Shown here in pieces: positions 17,796 to 25,387 of a stretch of 64,000 nt of DNA. The position numbers and the translations under genes were made by a program. The DNA is taken from contig NZ_JACXZA010000007.1 of the NCBI RefSeq assembly GCF_014779765.1, forward strand, positions 301,442 through 365,441, read 5' to 3'. Position 1 is the stretch's first letter. Each line of letters begins with the position of its first letter. Origin of the DNA: Paenibacillus terricola (GTDB lineage: Bacteria > Bacillota > Bacilli > Paenibacillales > Paenibacillaceae). The notes under the pieces are model-generated. The model was not told the DNA's origin, searched no databases, and saw only the letters and a list, made by a program, of their open reading frames with translations.

Positions 17796-18419
17796 TTACT
17801 TATCATATTTCCAGAATCGACCTTTGCCTTCGGCGATCCATTCAAGGGCTTCATCTATTCGCTGTTGTTTTGTGGCATCGGTCTTTGCACTTTCAAGCCA
17901 TACGATGTAGTTCTTGCGGAATGACGGTGATTGGTTCTCAAAAACTTGTTGAGCAGTAGGATTTTTCGATAGTGCTTCCAGGAAATATGCCGGAGTTTCC
18001 ACTGGGTTGCTGCCCGGCGCTGCTTTGGCTGTCTTGTCAAGTTTCACGCCTCGGTCATTTAAATCCATCGCTTCTTTGATAAAGCCTGCGAGTTCTTCAT
18101 CTGATGGCAGCTCAGACATACTCGTGATTCTGCCCATAAATCGCTGGCCTGGCTTTACCTTCTTGCCACCAGCAAATCGGGGATCGCTCATGAACTCAGA
18201 TTTTATAAACGTGAGCGAACAGTGGTTTTTAGATGAGGCTAATACGCACATGAAATCGTTTTTGTAATCAAAATGCGGGATGGCCCACTTAATTGATTCC
18301 ACTACATTAGGGCAGTTTTTGTGGATCTGCTCTCTAAGATGATTGAGGATTGGTTTGGCAAAATCCTCAGAGTTTTCGATGTACTGTGTAACTTTTGGGT
18401 CAGTGCTCTCTAGTGACAT
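17796..18419 (-). CDS. YdeI/DUF1801 family protein
   Basis: A 207-residue cytoplasmic protein. The N-terminal half (about 15-120, CPNVVESIKWAIPHFDYKND) is a DUF1801-like domain, and the C-terminal part (SKNPTAQQVFENQSPSFRKN, YIVWLESAKTDATKQQRIDE) is the YdeI/OmpD-associated helical domain seen in putative bacteriocin-resistance or general stress proteins. Real function unknown. AGGAG precedes the ATG. Confidence 0.85.
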   Translation of the reverse strand: MSLESTDPKVTQYIENSEDFAKPILNHLREQIHKNCPNVVESIKWAIPHFDYKNDFMCVLASSKNHCSLTFIKSEFMSDPRFAGGKKVKPGQRFMGRITSMSELPSDEELAGFIKEAMDLNDRGVKLDKTAKAAPGSNPVETPAYFLEALSKNPTAQQVFENQSPSFRKNYIVWLESAKTDATKQQRIDEALEWIAEGKGRFWKYDK

Positions 18420-18579
18420 TATATATATTCTCCTGTACCAAGAGGGTATCTCACCGTTAGTGTGGCCTTATACCTTGTTCGCTTGGATTCCCATATTTTA
18501 TAATTATTATATATGAACCCTATTATTTCTGCCATCTTTTGGTGACTCTTTTGCACCTATTTTGAGAGGAGTGATTCAT

Positions 18580-18750
18580 ATGACACACTCGACAGCAACC
18601 CGCGAACGTTTAACTTCCGCTGCGGTCATCTTGCATCATCCCCTTAATTATTACTTCAACATCTTTCTCCGAGTCTCAAAAAGTACTTACAGCACGGATC
18701 ACCGAACGCTCGCTAATACGCCTCACAATGCTCTGTACAGACAAAATTGA
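18580..18750 (+). CDS. Doubtful small ORF with strong ribosome site
   Basis: A 56-residue frame that begins MTHSTATRERLTSAAVILHH with AGAGGAG 8 bases before the ATG. No family recognised, no membrane segment, and the second half (STDHRTLANTPHNALYRQN) is not convincing. It runs into the integrase remnant on the other strand, so it may be a gene cut short by a rearrangement. Confidence 0.25.
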   Translation: MTHSTATRERLTSAAVILHHPLNYYFNIFLRVSKSTYSTDHRTLANTPHNALYRQN

Positions 18751-18904
18751 ACGTACTGGCGAACGTTGTCGACGGTGAGTTCGTCTAGTTTTAGTGTCGG
18801 GTATTGCTCCATCAGCCAGAGTTGCAGGTAGCGGTAATGGCTCTTATGGTCGTTCAGCGTCCAGGGCTTTAAGCCCTCTGTTTCTTTGGGCCCTTTCGAA
18901 CTTA
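18738..18904 (-). pseudogene. N-terminal remnant of a tyrosine recombinase
   Basis: The minus strand reads GPKETEGLKPWTLNDHKSHY followed by RYLQLWLMEQYPTLKLDEL and TVDNVRQYVQFCL, the helical SAM-like arm-binding start of phage-type integrases. The frame has no start codon after the stop just upstream and is cut after about 55 residues, with no catalytic domain. It marks a lost mobile element in this accessory zone. Confidence 0.7.
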
Positions 18905-19005
18905 ACTCCCACTATAACTATTTTACTATACTTTGATTTTTTGGTTAATGTAGCCTATAATGTTGTTTGATTCTATTAGACTAGTAACGAAAGGTGCCGA
19001 AAAAC

Positions 19006-20241
19006 ATGCGTAGTAAGCTTAGTCTCCTATTATCTGTTCTTGTATTTATTTCATGCCTGTTTCCAATTAGTTCCTTAGCCTCCAACGGAGGAGACAAACA
19101 GATTTCCAAAATCATTGAACAAGTTCAAATCTCGTCCGTCAATGCTACTACATCTGTTCTCTCCGCTAAGTTGAAGAAACATTATACACCTAGGCTATAT
19201 GTTGGAACCAACCCCCACAGTGCGAGTTTAAACAACCCGATTATCACTCACACCGGAGAGCAGTATAAGATTGAAATGAGTGGACTCAACCCAAAAACCA
19301 CCTATTATTATCAAATCGAAGCTGTCTCTACACAAAAAAATGAAAAAAGCATTAAGAGCGGTGTATATTCCTTTACAACCCTCGTAGCAACAAACCCTCT
19401 TACAATCACGGAAGTAGAGGCTTACCCTAATACTTCATTCGCCAAAATCCAATGGCATACTAATTTCAATGCGACATCGACTCTGCTCTACGGTATAGAT
19501 CCTAATAATCTGGACAAATCGGCTAAACCTGTTCAGGATGGAGGAACTTTTCACGTGGCTTACCCTAGTGAGATGTCACCAGGAAATACTTACTATTACC
19601 GCATTGTAGCCGATGATGTACTTCACAATCATACAGAGAGCGCTCTCTATTCCGTCACAACGCCACTAGAAAGCTCTGTAGAACTCACTGAGGTGGAGGC
19701 CTTCTCTGTTACTGCAACATCTGCGAAATTACAGTGGAACACAAGCAACAACTCTTCTTCAGCAGTGTTATACGGTACAGACCCTAATTTTCTGGATCAA
19801 TACGCCACACCTGAACAGGATGGGGAAACTTCCCACCTTGCTACTCTAGATCAGCTTCAGCCTAGCACCACTTACTACTATCTCGTTTTAGTCGATGATA
19901 TTTATAGCAACCATGCCGAGAGTGACGTTCAGTCCTTTACGACTCAAGCGGCTGTTGACACCAGCTTAACCATTACAGGTCTCACTACCTACTCAATTGA
20001 AACAGCTTCTGCCAAATTGCAGTGGAACACAAGCAACAACTCTTCTTCAGTAGTGTTATACGGTACAGATCCTAACTTCCTGGATCAATATGCCGTGCTT
20101 GAACAGGACGGGGAAACTTCCCACCTTGCTACTCTAGATCAACTTCAGCCCGGTACGACTTACTACTATCTCGTTCTAGTCGATGATATTTATAGCAACC
20201 ATGCCGAGAGTGAAGTGCAATCCTTTACGACCCCGTTCTAG
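19006..20241 (+). CDS. Secreted protein of four fibronectin type III-like repeats
   Basis: 411 residues from the ATG at 19006 (AAAGGTG 9 bases upstream; a GTG 4 codons earlier sits inside that site). A signal peptide (LSLLLSVLVFISCLFPISSL) is followed by four domains of about 95 residues, each ending with TTYYY or NTYYYRI, then VDDIYSNHAES-like and SFTT segments, as in purple-acid-phosphatase-type FnIII modules. No catalytic domain or cell-wall anchor is present. Domains 3 and 4 are almost identical in DNA, so the copy number is recent. Likely an extracellular adhesion or binding protein. Confidence 0.85.
   Translation: MRSKLSLLLSVLVFISCLFPISSLASNGGDKQISKIIEQVQISSVNATTSVLSAKLKKHYTPRLYVGTNPHSASLNNPIITHTGEQYKIEMSGLNPKTTYYYQIEAVSTQKNEKSIKSGVYSFTTLVATNPLTITEVEAYPNTSFAKIQWHTNFNATSTLLYGIDPNNLDKSAKPVQDGGTFHVAYPSEMSPGNTYYYRIVADDVLHNHTESALYSVTTPLESSVELTEVEAFSVTATSAKLQWNTSNNSSSAVLYGTDPNFLDQYATPEQDGETSHLATLDQLQPSTTYYYLVLVDDIYSNHAESDVQSFTTQAAVDTSLTITGLTTYSIETASAKLQWNTSNNSSSVVLYGTDPNFLDQYAVLEQDGETSHLATLDQLQPGTTYYYLVLVDDIYSNHAESEVQSFTTPF
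19722..20231 (+). repeat. Two near-identical 222-bp repeats, 288-bp period
   Basis: 19722-19943 and 20010-20231 encode the core of FnIII domains 3 and 4 (LQWNTSNNSSS, VLYGTDPNFLDQYA, ETSHLATLDQLQP). Differences are few and mostly silent; the offset is 96 codons. Confidence 0.9.
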
Positions 20242-20280
20242 ATTTTTGATGTAATTTATTTTATTTTCTACAACGATGCA

Positions 20281-20314
20281 AAAACGGATACCCCATCGGA
20301 GGTATCCGTTTTTA
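20281..20314 (+). terminator. Terminator of the FnIII gene
   Basis: Stem AAAACGGATACC / GGTATCCGTTTT followed by T. Confidence 0.9.
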
Positions 20315-20554
20315 CTTATTCGCTATCTTCCACAACCGCTTATGAGCTAAACTTGATATTGATTTCATGTTGAATGACACATCTATTCTTTTGAATTGTT
20401 GACTCGCATGCGACAACCAGGAAGCATCACCTCAGTGTTGGGGCGTCCCGCCCCCTTGTTATCTATACAGGCATCACAGAGATAACGATTGAGCATTCAG
20501 TCTAGCCCGGCAGGCGAAAATTCCCATGGCGCAAATGCTGACTCCTTCGAGCCA

Positions 20555-20740
20555 CAAAAATACATTGCCAGGGTGCGTTTCCCCTATGACGATGTATTTA
20601 TTTAAAAGCACTGTTATACGCCTTCGATTCTTCTTCATTCCCGGTAGCCACGGGATTCTCCCTATACGATATCCAATCACTCCAGCTTAAGAATGGGCTT
20701 ATTATACGAGACCCCAAGCTGTCTATAACCGCGAGTTAAT
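20555..20740 (-). pseudogene. Orphan rhodanese-like tail plus family terminator (copy F)
   Basis: The minus strand reads IDSLGSRIISPFLSWSDWIS then YRENPVATGNEE and a stop at about 20633, matching the C-terminus of the intact rhodanese at 23030; the upstream 18 residues match copy E rather than the intact gene. The family hairpin follows at 20555-20600. No gene body upstream. Confidence 0.75.
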
Positions 20741-20767
20741 TACACTTTTCAATCTCACTCAAAATAC

Positions 20768-21040
20768 GTTCTGGTTGTACAGATAACGGGCTTCGTAAGC
20801 CTGACTTATTGATCAGCCCTTCGGAAACAAAGCTACTTAGCTGCTCTTGAAACGATTGGAGCAATAGGAATACTCGTCGGAGTCGGATACTCCAATTTTT
20901 CGAAATACCCTGCTGTATTAATTGCCGTTCTTATGCTCGGTGCCATCCATGCACATCTTTTCAGGGCCACACATAACCCCTATATGTCGATCAATGCATT
21001 GCTGATGTTGTGTGTATCCATCACGCTTATTGTTATGTAA
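20768..21040 (+). pseudogene. DoxX-like membrane protein pseudogene
   Basis: One plus-strand frame reads VLVVQITGFVSLTY, stop, SALRKQSYLAALETIGAIG, ILVGVGYSNFSKYPAVLIAV, LMLGAIHAHLFRATHNPYMS, INALLMLCVSITLIVM, stop. The hydrophobic helices and the ETIGAIG...AVLMLGAI pattern fit the DoxX-like family. It has an internal TGA and no start codon or ribosome site, so it is a 5'-truncated, dead gene. Confidence 0.65.
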
Positions 21041-21067
21041 TGCACAACTTTCCGTTAGTTATGGTAT

Positions 21068-21120
21068 GGTTCAGCGTGATTAATCTTCAGCTTTAAATGT
21101 TGACTCTTCGTTGATTTGTC
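21068..21120. repeat. 53-bp repeat, copy 2
   Basis: Partner of 17657-17709; lies between the DoxX pseudogene and the end of the aldo-keto reductase gene. Confidence 0.8.
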
Positions 21121-21145
21121 ACTCGGTCTCTCGGATCTTACGCTT

Positions 21146-22099
21146 CTACCGATTCAAGTGCTCGAGCAGTTCCGCGTCTAGCTGAATATGGAGGGCTCCG
21201 AGATTCTCCTCCAACTGTGCCAGATCGCTAACCGCGACAAGGGGAAGAACCTTCGGCACGTTCTGAAGCATCCAGGCAAGTACGACCTGGTTCGGTGTTG
21301 CTCCTAATTCTCTGGCTACTTTCCTGATGGCTTGCAATCGACTCAATTGCTCCTCGCTTCGGTAACCATCGGGGATGGAGGCATCTTCCCGACTATATAA
21401 ACCCCCAAGCAACGGTGAGAACGCTAGCATCGTAAAATCATCATTTTCCTTGCAATACGCGAGCAAGTTATCATCCGCACTCACCTGAATCCCAAAATCC
21501 GCATTGATTCTAGGCTGCAAATACGTATACCGCTGCTGTATACAACTATAAGACGCCAAGCCCTTTGTGGTACTAATCTCTTTGGCCTCAAGGAGACGCG
21601 AAAATGGGTAATTGCTGCACCCTAACGCCCTTACTTTGCCCGCTTTAATTAATCGGTCAAAGGTTTCTAGGGTTTCCTCGAGCGGAGTATTGGTATCGTC
21701 GATATGCGCGTAAAGTAAATCTACATAATCGGTTCCAAGACGCAGCAAGCTTTCATCAATAGCTTTTTCAATCGCTTTACCACTCAGGCCTTCGATTTGA
21801 TCGAAGCCTCCGCCCGGAACCGTCGGTTTTGCTCCAACCTTTGTGGCTACGATTATCCCGCTCCTATTTTTCCTTACCCTGATCCACTCGCCGAGCAGAG
21901 ACTCGCTCTCACCGCCGAAGCAGCCCTCATTCCAAAAGGCGTAGTTGTTAGCTGTATCCAAAAAGTTTCCCCCAGCTTCCGCATAACGATCCAGCAGCCG
22001 GAATGATGTTTCCTTGTCCGTTCGGGATCCGAAGTTAAGGCAGCCCAATGAATAGGCGCTTACACTGAGCCCTGTTGTTCCTAATGAAAATTGTTGCAT
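21146..22099 (-). CDS. Aldo/keto reductase
   Basis: A 317-residue NADPH-dependent reductase. Catalytic Asp, Tyr, Lys and His can be placed: FLDTANNYAF (Asp, Tyr), VATKVG (Lys) and LLYAHIDD (His). The C-terminal cofactor segment (LPLVAVSDLAQLEENLGAL) is of the yeast-GCY/AKR type. The ATG is 3 bases after the MerR stop, so it is the second gene of a regulator-reductase operon that probably detoxifies carbonyl compounds. Confidence 0.93.
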   Translation of the reverse strand: MQQFSLGTTGLSVSAYSLGCLNFGSRTDKETSFRLLDRYAEAGGNFLDTANNYAFWNEGCFGGESESLLGEWIRVRKNRSGIIVATKVGAKPTVPGGGFDQIEGLSGKAIEKAIDESLLRLGTDYVDLLYAHIDDTNTPLEETLETFDRLIKAGKVRALGCSNYPFSRLLEAKEISTTKGLASYSCIQQRYTYLQPRINADFGIQVSADDNLLAYCKENDDFTMLAFSPLLGGLYSREDASIPDGYRSEEQLSRLQAIRKVARELGATPNQVVLAWMLQNVPKVLPLVAVSDLAQLEENLGALHIQLDAELLEHLNR

Positions 22100-22102
22100 G
22101 CT

Positions 22103-22516
22103 TTATCCTCCTTTTTCATGTATTTCACCTTTGACTTCGGCTTCCCAGGAGCGGTAGTAGTCAATTTTATCCCGAAGTAGGTCCAGTGTCTGACGAATCT
22201 CTTGAGCCTGTTCCAGCAACATCCGTTCATGATCCTCCAGTAGCGCCCTACGTTGGGAGATACCTGCATCGCCTAATCGCATCATCGCGGCGAATCGCTG
22301 CATCTGTACGATCGGCATTCCCGTATTCCGAAGCCTAGCGAGCAATACAATCCATTCAAAATCATTCTTCTGATAAAACCGATGTCCGTTCTTGGCCCGT
22401 GGAATCGGATCCATCAGTCCGATCCGCTCATAATAACGTAGCGTATGTACGCTGAAACCGGTCATCTCGGCCACCTGCTGAATGGTCAACTCTTGCCCTT
22501 GCCCCTGCTCTTTCAT
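22103..22516 (-). CDS. MerR family regulator
   Basis: 137 residues. DNA-binding part: TIQQVAEMTGFSVHTLRYYE and RIGLMDPIPRAKNGHRFY; then a long dimer helix. It resembles the aldehyde-responsive AdhR-type regulators, which have one reactive cysteine; none is obvious here, so the signal is unclear. It precedes the aldo/keto reductase and has a MerR-type promoter in front (22538-22568), suggesting autoregulation of the pair. Confidence 0.93.
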   Translation of the reverse strand: MKEQGQGQELTIQQVAEMTGFSVHTLRYYERIGLMDPIPRAKNGHRFYQKNDFEWIVLLARLRNTGMPIVQMQRFAAMMRLGDAGISQRRALLEDHERMLLEQAQEIRQTLDLLRDKIDYYRSWEAEVKGEIHEKGG

Positions 22517-22537
22517 TTCCAGCCCCCCTACGAAATC

Positions 22538-22568
22538 ACTTTACAAGTTTGAGCACGCTCTAAGTCAA
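22538..22568 (-). promoter_or_regulatory. MerR-type promoter, 19-bp spacer
   Basis: Minus-strand TTGACT (22563-22568) and TAAAGT (22538-22543) with a 19-base spacer containing the dyad TTAGAGCGTGCTCAA, very like known AdhR-type operators. Confidence 0.85.
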
Positions 22569-22764
22569 TAGCGGCTCACCCCGTTTTCGATTTTTCGAAT
22601 CAAGTGAAAAGTCCGCGACTCGGTGTTCTCTTGATATGACTCCGCACTATAAGAAGTCTCTATTTTCTAACCAATCTCATATAAATCATTTAATACAGGC
22701 ACTGCATCCCCCTCGAATAGTTTGTTTTTTATTTAACAGAATTTGTGTTACACGATCTATTCTC

Positions 22765-22948
22765 TTAATTGACACTAAATCCTTCGATCAATAGGTCACG
22801 TTGATTCGGCTCATACAAGTGCTTAATGTGTTGATCTCAGCGAAATATCAATGGCATAGTCCTCAGAGGAGGAGTCTGACCTACTCTGCTCGGAGGATAC
22901 GAGTAAAAACTCGGTCATCACTATGGTGTAAGTACTTTCGGAAGATCA
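22765..22948 (-). pseudogene. Possible decayed coding remnant
   Basis: Two protein-like minus-strand segments lie in neighbouring frames: STYTIVMTEFLLVSSEQSRS/DSSSEDYAIDISLR and DQHIKHLYEPNQRDLLIEGF/SVN followed by a stop. Joined by a one-base frameshift they would give about 60 residues. No family recognised; it may be the tail of another lost gene. The rest of 22569-22764 shows nothing. Confidence 0.35.
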
Positions 22949-22974
22949 TGTTGACTCCGTGTTGACTTCGGACA

Positions 22975-23020
22975 TTAAAAATACACCGCCAGAGCCTTTG
23001 GGCAACATGGCGGTGTATTC
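22975..23020 (-). terminator. Family hairpin terminator, copy G (rhodanese)
   Basis: GAATACACCGCCATG... and ...GGCGGTGTATTTTTAATG on the minus strand, 10 bases after the rhodanese stop; the flank GTTGACTCCGTGTTGACTTC is the fullest version of the family. Confidence 0.85.
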
Positions 23021-23029
23021 GTCATTTCG

Positions 23030-23878
23030 TTACTCTTCATTCCCGGTTGCGATTGGATTCTCCCCATAACTAATCCAATCACTCCAACTACCCGCGTACA
23101 GCCTAACGCGCGTGTAGCCCGCTTCCTCCAGCGCCATCACGTTTGGCGTTGCCGTTACGCCCGAACCGCAGTAGACGATAATCTCGTCGTCCTTCGCCAG
23201 TCCAGCCTGCTCGAACCGTGCCACATGCTCGTCCTGCGACTTCCACGTACCGTCTGCTGTGCGGCTTTCGCCCCAGAACAGGTTCATCGCGCCTGGAATA
23301 TGGCCTGCCTTCTTGTCGATCGGCTCCACTTCGCCGCGGTAGCGCGCGCCGTCGCGTGAATCGATCAGCTTCACGCCGTCTTCCTCGAGCTTCTCAAGAA
23401 CCTCGTCCATCTCGATCAACCGATTGTGCTGCACCGTTGCTAGGAACTGTGCTGGCTCAGGCGTACGAATTTCTGCCGATACAGGACGTCCCGCATTCAC
23501 CCACGCTGCGAAGCCTTCGTCGAGCACATACACCTTCTCGTGTCCGAGGTACTTCAGCAGCCACCACAAACGCGAAGCCATCGCGCCGCCTTGGTCGTCA
23601 TAAGCAACAACAACTGAATCGTTGCTGATGCCCACTCGGCTTAACGTACCCGTCAACTGGGCAGCATCCGGCAGCGGATGACGTCCGCCATATCCATCCG
23701 GATCAAGCGGAGCCGACAGATCCTTCTCCAGATCCAGATAGATCGCGCCTGTAATATGCGACGCCTCGTACGCTTCTCGTCCAGCGTCTGGCTTGCCAAG
23801 CTGGAACCGGCAATCTACAATAACCAAGCTTGTATCGTCCAAATGAGCCAGCAGCTCTGTTTGCGGTAAAACATTCAC
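23030..23878 (-). CDS. Thiosulfate/3-mercaptopyruvate sulfurtransferase
   Basis: A 282-residue two-domain rhodanese. The inactive N-domain has VDCRFQLGKPDAGREAY, the catalytic C-domain has IDSRDGARYRGEVEPID and the active-site loop VYCGSGVTAT, with Cys near residue 238; CGSGVTA is typical of mercaptopyruvate-type enzymes. The protein ends SWSDWISYGENPIATGNEE, the tail found as orphan copies at 15.8 and 20.6 kb. Transfers sulfane sulfur to cyanide or thiols in the cytoplasm. Monocistronic. Confidence 0.95.
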   Translation of the reverse strand: MNVLPQTELLAHLDDTSLVIVDCRFQLGKPDAGREAYEASHITGAIYLDLEKDLSAPLDPDGYGGRHPLPDAAQLTGTLSRVGISNDSVVVAYDDQGGAMASRLWWLLKYLGHEKVYVLDEGFAAWVNAGRPVSAEIRTPEPAQFLATVQHNRLIEMDEVLEKLEEDGVKLIDSRDGARYRGEVEPIDKKAGHIPGAMNLFWGESRTADGTWKSQDEHVARFEQAGLAKDDEIIVYCGSGVTATPNVMALEEAGYTRVRLYAGSWSDWISYGENPIATGNEE

Positions 23879-24290
23879 GTCTAATCAACCACCTTTGTCT
23901 ACATTTTATATATTAGCCTCTGCCGCAGTTTAAACCGTGAGCAGTAAGTTCGCAATTACCCTGTACTTAACGTCACCGAAGGGCGAAACTAAAAATTAAG
24001 TACGTCGCAACCACTCCTATTTGTCCATAAACGCCGCGATCGGATATTTAAGTATGGAGGAATCCACTCTTCATTTCTCGCCGCCCTCTAGTTACCTGCC
24101 GAACACCGAACAAAGCTTGTTCTTCCTAGTACCTACCCTACTGCACCCCGAGTGATTTGGCAACAGCCTGAGCTTGACCATTCGTTTGTCCAACATGCAC
24201 CAATAGATGCTATTCATTCCCTGCCTGTCACGCCATCACACCAATAACTGCTATTCTCCCCTGACTTCGCGAACGATCTCTCACCGTCTA
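23879..24290. other. Intergenic region, nothing recognised
   Basis: About 410 bases between two minus-strand genes. It includes the rhodanese promoter region at its left end. No gene, clear hairpin terminator or repeat was identified; the segment near 23970 loosely resembles 8660. Confidence 0.3.
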
Positions 24291-25166
24291 CTAGTCCATT
24301 TCTAACCCGATTCGCTCCCGCTCGAACAACCCCGCGGCGAACCCGCGCGTCAGCACAATGGCCTTCTCCAGCGCCAATGTCGTCCCGGCCCAAGGATGCT
24401 TCGTTCCAAAAGTATGGTCCGCATCCAGCAGCAGCACGTACCGATGCTGAGGCGCCGCCTCCTGCAAACGGTGATAACCTGCCACCAGTCTCGGCGTGTC
24501 GGCATCCCCTTGTACGAATAAAGCCGGCATCTGCAGCGACGCTGCCTGCGCCGCGATATGATAGCGCTCCTCGTTGAGCGCCAGATCCTCGAAGAATGAC
24601 GCCGCTATCGGCATCTGCTGCTTCGTCCGCGCATTCGTCACATAGCCGACGCCATCCTCCAGCACCTGCTGACGGAACTCCTTCGTGAACAGGTTGCAGT
24701 CCGCAATTCCGTTCCATGAGACAATGCCTCTGACCTCAGCCGGATGTTCTGCAGCATATAGCACACAGTCGCCACCGCCTCTGCTGTGACCCACCAGCAG
24801 CACGTGGTCCGCATCCATCGCATGGCTAAGCGGCATCCGACCGTTCCGAATGGCAGCCATCACCACAGCGAGATCCCGCAGCTCCAGCGTATGTGTATTC
24901 CGCGCAAATTTGTCCAGTTCATCGAAGTCAGCGCCAACCGCCCCCACTCCATTGTGTGAGAAATTGAACGTAACAACCACATACTCCTGACCGGCGAGGC
25001 GCTGCGCCGCATACGGGAACATTCCCCAATCCTTGAAGCCTTTGAACCCGTGAACCAGAACGATAACCGGCCTCCTCGACTCCCCTTCAGCCTTCATACG
25101 AACGTCGCCCCGCAGCCAGATACCCGGCTCCAGCTCCCAAGCGAACGTTTCATGCAGCATACTCAT
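24291..25166 (-). CDS. Alpha/beta hydrolase
   Basis: A 291-residue cytoplasmic hydrolase. Oxyanion segment VLVHGFKGFKDWGMFPYAA (about 35-54), nucleophile elbow VGHSRGGGD with Ser near residue 128, acid residue likely Asp in FVQGDADTP, and His in LDADHTFGTKHP. The HGFKGFKDW start is found in serine-aminopeptidase-like esterases of Bacillales. No signal peptide. Substrate unknown, probably an ester or acyl peptide. Confidence 0.9.
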   Translation of the reverse strand: MSMLHETFAWELEPGIWLRGDVRMKAEGESRRPVIVLVHGFKGFKDWGMFPYAAQRLAGQEYVVVTFNFSHNGVGAVGADFDELDKFARNTHTLELRDLAVVMAAIRNGRMPLSHAMDADHVLLVGHSRGGGDCVLYAAEHPAEVRGIVSWNGIADCNLFTKEFRQQVLEDGVGYVTNARTKQQMPIAASFFEDLALNEERYHIAAQAASLQMPALFVQGDADTPRLVAGYHRLQEAAPQHRYVLLLDADHTFGTKHPWAGTTLALEKAIVLTRGFAAGLFERERIGLEMD

Positions 25167-25317
25167 GGCGGCCCACTCCCTCTATGTATGTATTGTGACC
25201 CCCGTCAGGTCTCGCAGCTATCGCAAATGTGCATTCATCATAGCATTCTTGCCAGCCGCTAGATAGCGTATCATCGACCTGCATCGCCCGTACTACCCCT
25301 AACCCTGTTCCGACACA

Positions 25318-25362
25318 AAATAAAGCGCAAGCACTGTTCTCACGAACAATACCTGCGCTTCT
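25318..25362 (-). terminator. Terminator of the MFS gene
   Basis: Imperfect hairpin AAGCGCA...TGTTC / GAACA...TGCGCTT followed by TTATTTTG on the minus strand. Confidence 0.7.
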
Positions 25363-25387
25363 TCGCCAATATCCCTAACCCTCCGCC

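Noticed and set aside
3315..23100. CRISPR array as explanation of the dispersed repeats
   Set aside because: Repeats are kilobases apart, of unequal length and tied to gene 3' ends; no cas genes.
3315..23100. Classical insertion sequence or transposon
   Set aside because: No transposase, and no constant terminal inverted repeats or target duplications were seen around the copies.
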